A stretch of DNA of 64,000 bases from Candidatus Rokuibacteriota bacterium (GTDB lineage: Bacteria > Methylomirabilota > Methylomirabilia > Rokubacteriales > CSP1-6): NCBI GenBank assembly GCA_003221695.1, contig QHSX01000064.1, forward strand, positions 62,001 to 126,000. The letters are read 5' to 3'. The notes beneath the pieces were generated by a model. It saw only the letters and a program-made list of their open reading frames with translations, was not told where the DNA came from and searched no databases. Shown here piece after piece: positions 41,349-49,036 of this stretch (positions are counted from its first letter, which is position 1; each line of letters starts with the position of its first letter). The translations under genes and the position numbers were made by a program.

Positions 41349-42043
41349 GCCTCTTGTCGGTCCACGAGCTCACCGCCTTCTACGGCGATTTCCAGGCCCT
41401 CTTCGGCGTCACGCTCGAGGTCGCGCCAGGCGAGCTCGTGGCCATCATCGGCGCGAATGGCGCCGGCAAATCGACGTTCCTCAGGACCGTGGTCGGGCTG
41501 AACGCGAGCGCGGCGCCGGCCGTGCGCTTCGACGGCCGACCCATCGGCGGCCGCCCGACCCACGAGATCGTCGCGCTGGGCATCGCGCTCGTGCCCGAGG
41601 GCCGGCGCATCTTCCCCAGCCTGACGGTGGAGGAAAATCTCCGGATCGGAGCCCATCGCGGGCGCCCGGGCCCATGGTCGCTCGCGCGCGTGTACGAGCT
41701 GTTCCCGGTGCTGTACGAGCGCCGCGCGGTGAGCGGCCTGACGCTCTCGGGCGGCCAGCAGCAGATGCTGGCGATGGGCCGGGCGATGATGGCCAACCCG
41801 CGGCTGCTGCTCCTCGACGAGGTGTCGCTCGGGCTCGCGCCGATCGTCGTCAACGACGTCTACAACCGTCTGGCCACGATCGTGGGCGAGGGAACGACCA
41901 CGCTGTTCGTGGAGCAGGATGTCGGCCGCGCGCTCAGTGTGTGTGACCGCGTGTACTGTTTTCAGGAGGGCCGGGTCTCCCTCGCGGGTCGGCCACGCGA
42001 TCTCGCGCGGGAGCAGATCGCCGCGGCGTATTTCGGTGTCTGA
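41345..42043 (+). CDS. Liv-type ABC transporter ATPase (LivF-like)
   Basis: 232 residues. Walker A GANGAGKS at 36-43, PEGRRIFPSLTVEENLRIGA (LivF hallmark), a full signature TLSGGQQQMLAMGRAMM, Walker B RLLLLDEVSLGLAP and FVEQDVGRALSV holding the switch region. It forms the heterodimeric motor with the LivG-like ATPase, to which it is coupled by a 4-base overlap. It is followed 3 bases later by the permease. Confidence 0.9.
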   Translation: MSLLSVHELTAFYGDFQALFGVTLEVAPGELVAIIGANGAGKSTFLRTVVGLNASAAPAVRFDGRPIGGRPTHEIVALGIALVPEGRRIFPSLTVEENLRIGAHRGRPGPWSLARVYELFPVLYERRAVSGLTLSGGQQQMLAMGRAMMANPRLLLLDEVSLGLAPIVVNDVYNRLATIVGEGTTTLFVEQDVGRALSVCDRVYCFQEGRVSLAGRPRDLAREQIAAAYFGV

Positions 42044-42046
42044 GCC

Positions 42047-42919
42047 GTGGACTGGGTGAACGCCCTGACCCAGGGGCTCCTGCTTGGCGGGCTCTATGCC
42101 CTCTTTGCCGCCGGGCTCTCGCTGGTCTTCGGGATCATGCGGGTCGTCAACCTCGCGCACGGAGACTTCATCATCCTGGCGGCGTTCCTCAGCATCGTCG
42201 TGGTCGGCGTGACCGGCGTCGGCCCCTTCCTGAGCCTCGTGATCGTGGTGCCGTTGATGGGCGGGCTCGGCTATGGCCTGCAACGGGGTCTGCTCGCCCG
42301 GACTCTGGATCGGGGCGTCCTGCCGCCCCTGCTCGTCACGTTCGGTCTCTCCGTCATCATCCAGAACCTGCTCCTTCAGACCTTCTCGGCGGACGATCGG
42401 CGTCTGGATGCGGGTGACATCAGCACCGCCAGCATCAGCATCGCCGGGCAGCTCGCCATCGGGTGGTATCCTCTGGTCGTCTTCCTGGTCGCCGCGCTGG
42501 CGATCGCCGGACTCCAAGGGCTCTTCACGCGGACGGCGCTCGGCCGGGCGTTCCGCGCGACAGCGGACGACCAGGAGACGGTGCGCCTCATGGGGATCGA
42601 CAACCGTCACACCTACGGCCTCGCGGTGGCGATCGCGTTCGGGATCGTCGCCGTGGCCGGCGTGTTCCTCGGGATCCGAACGACGTTTTCTCCCGACATC
42701 GGCCCCGGCCGTCTCCTGGTTGCGTTCGAGACGGTCGTGATCGGGGGTCTCGGGTCGCTGTGGGGAACCCTGGTGGGCGGCGTCATTCTCGGGACCGCGC
42801 ACACGCTCGGCGCCAAGGTCGACCCCGCCTACCGCGAGCTCGCCGGGCACCTCGTCTTCCTGCTGGTACTGCTCGTGCGGCCGCAGGGGCTGTTCGCGAA
42901 GCCCGTGAGAGAGGCATGA
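42047..42919 (+). CDS. Liv-type ABC transporter permease (LivH-like)
   Basis: 290 residues with about eight membrane spans. LivH-type markers are the opening ALTQGLLLGGLYALFAAGLSLVFGIMRVVNLAHGDF, FRATADDQETVRLMGID (the cytoplasmic loop that contacts the ATPases) and GGLGSLWGTLVGGVILG. GTG start. It pairs with the LivM-like permease, which overlaps it by 4 bases. Confidence 0.9.
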   Translation: MDWVNALTQGLLLGGLYALFAAGLSLVFGIMRVVNLAHGDFIILAAFLSIVVVGVTGVGPFLSLVIVVPLMGGLGYGLQRGLLARTLDRGVLPPLLVTFGLSVIIQNLLLQTFSADDRRLDAGDISTASISIAGQLAIGWYPLVVFLVAALAIAGLQGLFTRTALGRAFRATADDQETVRLMGIDNRHTYGLAVAIAFGIVAVAGVFLGIRTTFSPDIGPGRLLVAFETVVIGGLGSLWGTLVGGVILGTAHTLGAKVDPAYRELAGHLVFLLVLLVRPQGLFAKPVREA

Positions 42920-43983
42920 CGGCGGCCGGCTATACGGTCGAGCGTGGGACCCCGGCGAGTCGTCTGGGGGCCCTGGCGAGCGCGGTGCTGCTCGCGGTCC
43001 TGCTCGCGCTGCCCTTCTGGGGCAGCTCGAGCGACATGCGCCTGCTCGTCGAGTTCTTATCGATGCTGACGCTGGCCCAGATGTGGAATCTTCTCGCGGG
43101 CTACGGCGGCCTCGTGTCGGTCGGTCAGCAGGCCTACGTGGGGCTCGGGGGCTACGCGCTCAACGTCCTCGCCGACTTCCTCGGCGTCAACCCGTTCCTC
43201 TCGGTGTTCCTCGCGGGGCTCGTGACGGCGGCGGTCGCACTGCCCACGGCGGCGGTGGTCTTCCGCTTCCAGGGCGGCTACTTCGCGGTGGGGACGTGGG
43301 TGGTGGCGGAGGTCTACTACCTGCTGGTCGCCAACAGCTCATCGCTCGGCGGAGGTCTCGGCCGCTCGCTGCAGGCGATTCGCTCCATCCCCCGCACCGA
43401 ACGTGAGCGGCTGACCTACTGGATCGCGCTGGCGGTGGGGGTCGGGGCCGTCGCGCTCGTCTACGGCCTCCTCCGTTCCCGCCGTGGACTCGCCCTGACC
43501 GCGATCCGCGACAGCGCGCGGGCGTCGGAGAGCCTCGGCATCAACGTGTTCCGCAGCACACTGGTCGTCTACCTCGTGACGGCGTTCGGCTGCGGTGTCG
43601 CCGGGGCCTTGATCTACCTCAATCTGCTCCGGATCCTGCCGACCGCGGCGTTCTCGGTGAACTGGACCGCCTCGATGATCTTCGTCGTCGTGATCGGAGG
43701 GATCGGGACGATCGAGGGCCCCATCGTCGGCACGACCCTGTTTTTCGTCCTGCGCGAGTTCCTGGCCGACTACGGCGCCTGGTACCTCATCGTCCTCGGC
43801 GCCGTGGCGATCGTCGTGATGGTGTGGGCGCCCCAGGGCCTGTGGGGGCTCGTGGCGGCGCGCTTCGATCTGCGCTTCTTCCCCGTTCAGCGGCGCATAC
43901 GGTTCGTGGACGAGGCGGCTACTGCCGCCGCGGCGCGTTCCGGTGGGGGTCCCGGCGCCCCGTCGGGAAGCCGCGCGCGATAG
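42916..43983 (+). CDS. Liv-type ABC transporter permease (LivM-like)
   Basis: 355 residues with about nine or ten membrane spans. Markers are LAQMWNLLAGYGGLVSVGQQAYVGLGGY near the start, TAIRDSARASESLGIN (ATPase-contact loop) and VVIGGIGTIEGPIVGTTLFF near the end. The tail is Ala/Gly-rich. It completes the set of binding protein, two ATPases and two permeases (39324-43983) after the hydroquinone dioxygenase genes. Confidence 0.9.
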   Translation: MTAAGYTVERGTPASRLGALASAVLLAVLLALPFWGSSSDMRLLVEFLSMLTLAQMWNLLAGYGGLVSVGQQAYVGLGGYALNVLADFLGVNPFLSVFLAGLVTAAVALPTAAVVFRFQGGYFAVGTWVVAEVYYLLVANSSSLGGGLGRSLQAIRSIPRTERERLTYWIALAVGVGAVALVYGLLRSRRGLALTAIRDSARASESLGINVFRSTLVVYLVTAFGCGVAGALIYLNLLRILPTAAFSVNWTASMIFVVVIGGIGTIEGPIVGTTLFFVLREFLADYGAWYLIVLGAVAIVVMVWAPQGLWGLVAARFDLRFFPVQRRIRFVDEAATAAAARSGGGPGAPSGSRAR

Positions 43984-44002
43984 CGCGCGACGAAAGGGCC
44001 GA

Positions 44003-44857
44003 ATGGAACGCTTCCAGTCCCCGTCGGAGGTCAGGCAGCGCCTCGCGGCCGTGGGCTACCTGGCCGACGAGGACGTCGCCATGACGGTGTACCTCGCCGA
44101 CCGGCTGGAGAAACCCATCCTGTGCGAGGGGCCAGCGGGCGTTGGAAAGACGGCGCTTGGCAAGGGACTCGCGGCGATCACCGGGCACACGCTGATGCGC
44201 CTGCAGTGCTACGAGGGGCTCGACGAGGCGAAGGCGCTCTACGAATGGAACTACAAGAAGCAGCTGCTCCGCATCCAGGCGGACGCCGAGCAGCGCGACT
44301 GGCGCAAGGTCGAACAGGACATCTTCACGGAGGACTTCCTCCTCGCGCGCCCGCTCCTGGCGGCGATCCGGTCCCCCGAGCCGGTGGTGCTGCTGATCGA
44401 CGAGGTCGATCGGGTCGAGGTGGAGACGGAGGCGTTGCTCCTCGAGATCCTGTCGGAGTGGCAGGTGTCGATTCCGGAGCTCGGCACGCTCACCGCGAAC
44501 CGGCCGCCGCTCGTGGTGTTGACGTCGAACAACACGCGCGAGCTGTCCGAGGCGCTGAAGCGGCGGTGCCTGTTCCTGCACATGGACTACCCCGACGTCG
44601 AGCGGGAGAAGCAGATCGTGCGGGCGCGCATTCCCGAGGTCGACGCGACCCTGGCCGAGCAGATCGCGCGGGTGGTCCGCACGATCCGGGCGCTGGATCT
44701 CAAGAAGCCGCCGTCGGTGTCCGAGACGCTGGACTGGGCGCGCACACTGCTGCTCCTTGGCGTGGAGCGGATCGACTCCGACGTGACGCGAAAGACGCTC
44801 GCGCTCCTGCTCAAGTACCAGCAGGACATCGACAAGGTCAGCCGGTCACCGCTGTAG
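44003..44857 (+). CDS. MoxR-type AAA+ ATPase (second copy)
   Basis: 284 residues. Walker A GPAGVGKT at 43-50, Walker B VVLLIDEVDRVE, sensor VVLTSNNTRELSEALKRRCLFL. It shares the RLQCYEGLDEAKALYEWNYKKQ segment with the ATPase at 26821. It is 19 bases after the transporter operon and on the same strand, so it may be co-transcribed with it. ATG 44003 is set by GAAAGGG; an in-frame ATG further up would overlap the permease end. Its probable VWA partner is at 35427. Confidence 0.88.
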   Translation: MERFQSPSEVRQRLAAVGYLADEDVAMTVYLADRLEKPILCEGPAGVGKTALGKGLAAITGHTLMRLQCYEGLDEAKALYEWNYKKQLLRIQADAEQRDWRKVEQDIFTEDFLLARPLLAAIRSPEPVVLLIDEVDRVEVETEALLLEILSEWQVSIPELGTLTANRPPLVVLTSNNTRELSEALKRRCLFLHMDYPDVEREKQIVRARIPEVDATLAEQIARVVRTIRALDLKKPPSVSETLDWARTLLLLGVERIDSDVTRKTLALLLKYQQDIDKVSRSPL

Positions 44858-44924
44858 GGCGAGCTGCGAACTGCTCAACGGCGCGGGGCCCGGAGCGGCC
44901 GCCGCGCGAACGAGGAGGCCCGTC

Positions 44925-45362
44925 ATGGATTGGCTCGTCGCGACGTCGTCGTCCTGGGCGATCACCGTGGTCCGCGTGGTGCTCGGCGTGATCTTCTTCG
45001 CCCACGGCGCGCAGAAGGTGCTCGGATGGTTCGGCGGGTACGGACTCAAGGGGACGACCGGCTACCTGACCTCGATCGGCCTCCCGCGGCCGATCGCCTA
45101 CCTCGTGTGTTTCTTCGAGTTTCTCGGCGGGATCGGCCTCATCTTCGGGTTCCTGACGCGGTTGGCAGCCCTCGCGGTGCTCATCGTGATGATCGGGGCG
45201 ATCGCCAAGGTGCACCGGAAGCACGGCTTCTTCCTCAATTGGGAGCTCGCCGCCGGCCGGGGGCACGGGTACGAGGCGAACCTCGCCTTCGTCGCCATGG
45301 CGGTCGCGTGCCTGATGGCCGGGGGCGGATCGTTGGCGCTCGACTCGGTGCTCGCGAAGTGA
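44925..45362 (+). CDS. DoxX-family membrane protein
   Basis: 145 residues with four membrane spans, DoxX type: VRVVLGVIFFAHGAQKVLGWFGGYGLKGTTGYL, FFEFLGGIGLIFGFLTRLAALAVL, KHGFFLNWELA and a last span NLAFVAMAVACLMAGGGSLAL. Bacterial DoxX proteins take part in thiol or quinol metabolism and oxidative stress, mostly without defined reactions. GAGGAGG precedes the ATG. It is convergent with the LLM gene, 3 bases away. Confidence 0.85.
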   Translation: MDWLVATSSSWAITVVRVVLGVIFFAHGAQKVLGWFGGYGLKGTTGYLTSIGLPRPIAYLVCFFEFLGGIGLIFGFLTRLAALAVLIVMIGAIAKVHRKHGFFLNWELAAGRGHGYEANLAFVAMAVACLMAGGGSLALDSVLAK

Positions 45363-45365
45363 GCG

Positions 45366-46373
45366 CTATGGCGTGACCTTGGGCAGCACCTTCGTGCCGA
45401 GGAGGCGGATCGAGCGGAGGACCTGCGCCTGGTCCATGCCCGGCCACTGGATCCGGAAAATCAGCGTCGTGACGCCGAGCCGCTCGCGATAGCGGGCGAT
45501 CTCCTCGGCGACCCTCACGGGGTCGCCGAGGACGAACCGGTCGCGCGCCAGCTCCTCGAAGCTCCCCGGGAAGCTCTCCCCGGCGGGCAGCGCCCTGTCC
45601 TGCTCCCAGCGGCGGTAGGCGCGGTACTTCGCGTCGAGGAACGGAGCGGCCTCGGCGAATGCCGCGGACGACTCCGGCGCGACGTAGCACTCCTTGATGA
45701 GCGGCGTCTCGATCGCCGTCGGGCGGCCGAGCTCGGTGCGGGTGCGCCTGAAGAGAGCGACCTGGCGCTCGAGCGTCGGGAGCGTGGCGTGGGGATTCAT
45801 CAGCCAGGCGTCGCCCAGGCGCGCCGCGCGCCGCACGCCGGCGTCGCTGTTCGCCGCGAGCCAGATCGGCGGGCGCGGTCGCTGGAGCGGCCGCATCGAG
45901 ATGCGCACGTCGCGAAGGCGGAAGTGCGTGCCCTGGTAGGTGACGGGCTCGCCGTTCCAGAGCCGCTCGATCACCTCGAGCCCTTCGACCAGCCGACCGA
46001 CGCGCTCTTTCGGGTCGTGCCCCATCGCCTCGTTCTCGACGTCGCGATAGCCGAGGCCGACACCGAAGATGAAGCGGCCCCCCGTGATCACGTCGAGCGT
46101 CGCGAGCTGCTCGGCGATCTCGACGGGGTGGTGGAGGGGCAGGAGCAGGCATCCCGTCCCGAGCGTCATGCCCGGGGCGTCGGCGGCGACGCGCGCGAGG
46201 GTAGGGATCGGCTGGAAGTAGGTGAACGGGTCGGAGAGATAGTGCTGGCTCGCCCAGACGGACGTGAACCCCACGGCGCGCGCGAGGCGAACCTGCTCGA
46301 CGTGCTCCTGGAACCGCGCCGTCTGCGCGTCGTCGGGCAGGTGCTGGACCGAGAGCCCGATGCCGCACTTCAC
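45366..46373 (-). CDS. LLM-class flavin/F420-dependent oxidoreductase (second)
   Basis: 335 residues with a complete luciferase-like barrel: CGIGLSVQHLPDD, VRLARAVGFTSVWASQHYLSDPFTYFQP, LGTGCLLLPLHHPVEIAEQLATLD, GRFIFGVGLGYRDVENEAMG and IWLAANSDAGVRRAARLGDAWL. It is a probable monooxygenase or reductase of unknown substrate. GTG 46373 overlaps the stop of the DUF35 gene (GTGA), so the two are coupled. It belongs to a leftward cluster with a thiolase, a pattern seen in lipid or sterol-type degradation. Confidence 0.85.
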   Translation of the reverse strand: MKCGIGLSVQHLPDDAQTARFQEHVEQVRLARAVGFTSVWASQHYLSDPFTYFQPIPTLARVAADAPGMTLGTGCLLLPLHHPVEIAEQLATLDVITGGRFIFGVGLGYRDVENEAMGHDPKERVGRLVEGLEVIERLWNGEPVTYQGTHFRLRDVRISMRPLQRPRPPIWLAANSDAGVRRAARLGDAWLMNPHATLPTLERQVALFRRTRTELGRPTAIETPLIKECYVAPESSAAFAEAAPFLDAKYRAYRRWEQDRALPAGESFPGSFEELARDRFVLGDPVRVAEEIARYRERLGVTTLIFRIQWPGMDQAQVLRSIRLLGTKVLPKVTP

Positions 46374-46873
46374 GGAAGTCGCCACACGCGCCCCTGTGGG
46401 GGCTCGTCGGTCAGCGTGAACTGCGGGAGTGCCATGTGGTCGGCGAGGTCCTGGAAGATCACCCGCACGCGCTTGCCGATCGCCACCTCGGCTGGGCCCT
46501 CGGGCGTGAGGTCGGGCCTGAGGAGGTTGGCGATGATCCGCAGCGACTCGTCGGGTGTCGGCTGCCCGCGCTGTTCGTCGAGCTCGACGAGCACGACCGC
46601 GTAGGGCGTGAGCTCGCGGAAGCCCGGCTGGATGGCGTGGTGGACGATCTCGTAGGAGTAGATCGTGCCGCGCCCGGAGACCTCCTGCCAGTTCCACCCG
46701 AGCGCCATGCACCAGGGACAGGCGTGCGTCGGCGGGTAGCGCAGGAGGCCGCACGGGGCGCACTTTCGCACGACGAGGCGATGAGCCCGCGCGTGCGCGT
46801 AGAACTCCTTCCACTCCGTGTCGTTGTCCGGGACGATCAGCGACATCCCGCGGTACTGGACCGGCTGGGGCAT
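46370..46873 (-). CDS. DUF35-type Zn-ribbon/OB-fold protein
   Basis: 167 residues. A Zn ribbon (KCAPCGLLRYPPTHACPWC, two CxxC pairs) is followed by an OB fold (TIYSYEIVHHAIQPG, YAVVLVELDE, VRVIFQDL). DUF35 proteins pair with thiolase-like enzymes and help channel acyl-CoA intermediates, including side-chain degradation of sterols. ATG 46873 is chosen because AAGGAGG lies 8 bases upstream; GTG 46882 would overlap that site. A thiolase gene lies 128 bases upstream on the same strand. Confidence 0.88.
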   Translation of the reverse strand: MPQPVQYRGMSLIVPDNDTEWKEFYAHARAHRLVVRKCAPCGLLRYPPTHACPWCMALGWNWQEVSGRGTIYSYEIVHHAIQPGFRELTPYAVVLVELDEQRGQPTPDESLRIIANLLRPDLTPEGPAEVAIGKRVRVIFQDLADHMALPQFTLTDEPPQGRVWRLP

Positions 46874-46901
46874 CAGAGACACCTCCTTGAACAGGGCACA
46901 T

Positions 46902-46924
46902 GGCTCAGCCCACTGGGCTGAGCC
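46902..46924. terminator. hairpin between the thiolase and DUF35 genes
   Basis: GGCTCAGCCC and GGGCTGAGCC form a perfect 10-base stem around ACT. It lies 29 bases upstream of the DUF35 start. With no T tract it may be a terminator for the thiolase transcript or a leader element. Confidence 0.45.
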
Positions 46925-47000
46925 TCCCGGGCTGTCGCCACGCCCGTGCCCCGCCGGAATCTCGCGATGCGGACGGTCGATCGCCCGATCTCTGTCGTCC

Positions 47001-48215
47001 TCATCTCCGGAGGATGAGGGCGCTGCCGAGGGGCGGCATCGCCCAGCCGAGGTTCATCGCGATCTCGGCGTCCTTCACCTGGCGGCAGCGGCCCGGGGCG
47101 TAGTCGTAGGTGTGGACGCCCTCGGCGGCCTTCGGGCAGTAGTCGTCCACGGTCCCGCGGAGCTGTCGGACGTTCTCGATCACCATGGACATCCCGTGCG
47201 TGTAGCCCTCGCAGAGGTGGCCGCCCGAAGTGTTGTTGGGGCGCCGGCCGCCGAGCTCGATGACCCCGCTCGAGACGTGGTGCCCTCCCTCCCCCTTCTT
47301 ACAGAATCCGTATTCTTCCAGCTGCAGCATCGTCGTGAACGTGAACGCGTCGTAGGAGCCGGTCAGGTCCACGTCGTCCGGGCCGATGCCGGCCTGGCCG
47401 AAGACGATGTCCTTGGCGTAGTAGCCCGCGACGCGGGTGATCGGGCCGTGCGCCCAGTGGAAGTCCAGACGCGGTTTCGACACGCGCCCGGCGACGCCCA
47501 GGATGTGGACGGGCCGGGGGCGGCAGTCGCGCGCCCGCTCGGCCGAGGTCACGATGACGCAGGTCGCATTGTCGGTCTCGAGGCAGCAGTCGAGGAGGTG
47601 GAGCGGCGTCACGATCCAGCGCGAGCCGACGACGTCGGCGACCGTCACGCGCTCCTTGAGGAGCGCTTTGGGATTTTGTGACGCGTGCTTGCTGTGGGCG
47701 ACCTTCACGTGCGCGACCTGCTCCGAGGTCGTCCCGTACTCGTACATGTGGCGCAGGAACGTCGGCGCGAAGTTCTGGCCGGCGCTCCGCATCCCGAAGG
47801 GCACCTGGGCGAGGTCGAGCCCGCGCACGGGCTGGGCCGCGCGCGCGCCGGTGCCGCCGATGCGGAACTCGCTGTAGCCGTTCATCGAGCGGTAGATCGC
47901 GACCGTCTGGCACATGCCGGCCTCGATCGCGCCCATCGCGAGGCCGACCAGCGCCTCCGTCGACGAGCCGCCGCCCATCACGTCCATGTAGAAGTTCAGG
48001 CGGATCCCGAGATCCGGCGCGACGTGGTTCGCGAGGGTCGAGTCGCCTCCCTGGTAGTCCAGCATCCCGTCCACGTCGCCGGCCGTGAGGCCCGCGTCGA
48101 GGATGGCGTGGCGGACCGCCTCGACCGCCATCGCACGCGTCGTGCGGTTGGAGGCGCGCGAGTACTCCGTCTCGCCCACGCCGACGATGCAGTACTTGTC
48201 TCGGAGGGCCTTCAT
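47001..48215 (-). CDS. thiolase-family (SCP2-type) acyl-CoA thiolase-like protein
   Basis: 404 residues of the thiolase/lipid-transfer-protein group. It begins DKYCIVGVGETEYSRASNRTTRAMAVEAV and shows DMGGGSS-like MDVMGGGSSTEALVGLA in the region where thiolases carry a Cys, so the classical nucleophile may be absent, as in many DUF35 partners. HVSSGVIELGGRRPNNTSGGHLCEGYTHG holds the conserved late His/Cys. It should bind acyl-CoA together with the DUF35 protein. SD GGAGGTG. It is coupled by a 4-base overlap to the upstream hydrolase. Confidence 0.85.
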   Translation of the reverse strand: MKALRDKYCIVGVGETEYSRASNRTTRAMAVEAVRHAILDAGLTAGDVDGMLDYQGGDSTLANHVAPDLGIRLNFYMDVMGGGSSTEALVGLAMGAIEAGMCQTVAIYRSMNGYSEFRIGGTGARAAQPVRGLDLAQVPFGMRSAGQNFAPTFLRHMYEYGTTSEQVAHVKVAHSKHASQNPKALLKERVTVADVVGSRWIVTPLHLLDCCLETDNATCVIVTSAERARDCRPRPVHILGVAGRVSKPRLDFHWAHGPITRVAGYYAKDIVFGQAGIGPDDVDLTGSYDAFTFTTMLQLEEYGFCKKGEGGHHVSSGVIELGGRRPNNTSGGHLCEGYTHGMSMVIENVRQLRGTVDDYCPKAAEGVHTYDYAPGRCRQVKDAEIAMNLGWAMPPLGSALILRR

Positions 48216-49003
48216 CGCACCTCCTTGTCGAGCCAGCTCGCGACCTCGCCGGCGATCAGCTCCCAGCCCGGCTCCAGCACCACCATGTGGGCGTGCCCGT
48301 CGTAGACGCGGAGCTCCGCCTGGTACTTCCCCGCGATCTTCCCGACCATCTTGGCGGGCGTGATGCGGTCCTCCCGCGCCGCGACGACGAGCATCGGGCA
48401 CCGCACCCGCGCGGCGTCCACGGGCACACCCCTCACCGCCACGTCGAATGCCATGCGCCCGGACTCGGGCACGAGCCGCTCGAAGGCCGCGCGGCGCTCG
48501 TCGGGGGGAATCCGCCCGAGCAGCAGCGCGTCGGCCTCGGCCGGCGTCGGGACGATGGGGCGGCCGAGCACGAACTCGTGGAAATGCACGAGCGAGACGC
48601 GGAACAGCTCGACGGTGCACAGGGGGAAGATTCCGCGCGGTGCCGCGGGCGTGAGCGCCACGACGGCCGGCGGCTCGCCGAGCTCGGCGAGCTTCTGCGC
48701 CAGCAGGCCACCCATCGAGTGGCCGACGATGATCGGGTTGCCGATCGCCGCGGCGGCCGCGCGCGCGTCGGCGAGGTAGTCGGCGAACCGGACCCGGCCG
48801 ATGTCGTCCACCGGCTTCGAGCCGTGGTGGCCGCGCAGGTTGAGCGCGTAGCCCGTGTAGCCGCGCCCTGCGAAAAAGCCGAGGTAGTGGTCCCACATCC
48901 AGCTCCCGCCCCACATGCCGTGGAGGAACAGGATCGGGTTGGCGCGCGCGGGGGCCCGCGGCGTCACGCGCTCCACCTTGAGGCCGGCGATCTCCAGCGG
49001 CAT
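48212..49003 (-). CDS. alpha/beta-fold hydrolase
   Basis: 263 residues. LFLHGMWGGSWMWDHYLGF provides the oxyanion hole, GHSMGG the nucleophile Ser, and VVAAREDRITP and DGHAHMVVLEPGW the acid and His of the triad. It is intact, and a soluble esterase/lipase or thioesterase is likely. The substrate is unknown. It is the first gene of the leftward hydrolase-thiolase-DUF35-LLM series. Confidence 0.85.
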   Translation of the reverse strand: MPLEIAGLKVERVTPRAPARANPILFLHGMWGGSWMWDHYLGFFAGRGYTGYALNLRGHHGSKPVDDIGRVRFADYLADARAAAAAIGNPIIVGHSMGGLLAQKLAELGEPPAVVALTPAAPRGIFPLCTVELFRVSLVHFHEFVLGRPIVPTPAEADALLLGRIPPDERRAAFERLVPESGRMAFDVAVRGVPVDAARVRCPMLVVAAREDRITPAKMVGKIAGKYQAELRVYDGHAHMVVLEPGWELIAGEVASWLDKEVR

Positions 49004-49036
49004 CCCGCGATTCTAGCAGGGCCGCACCCGTCGCGG

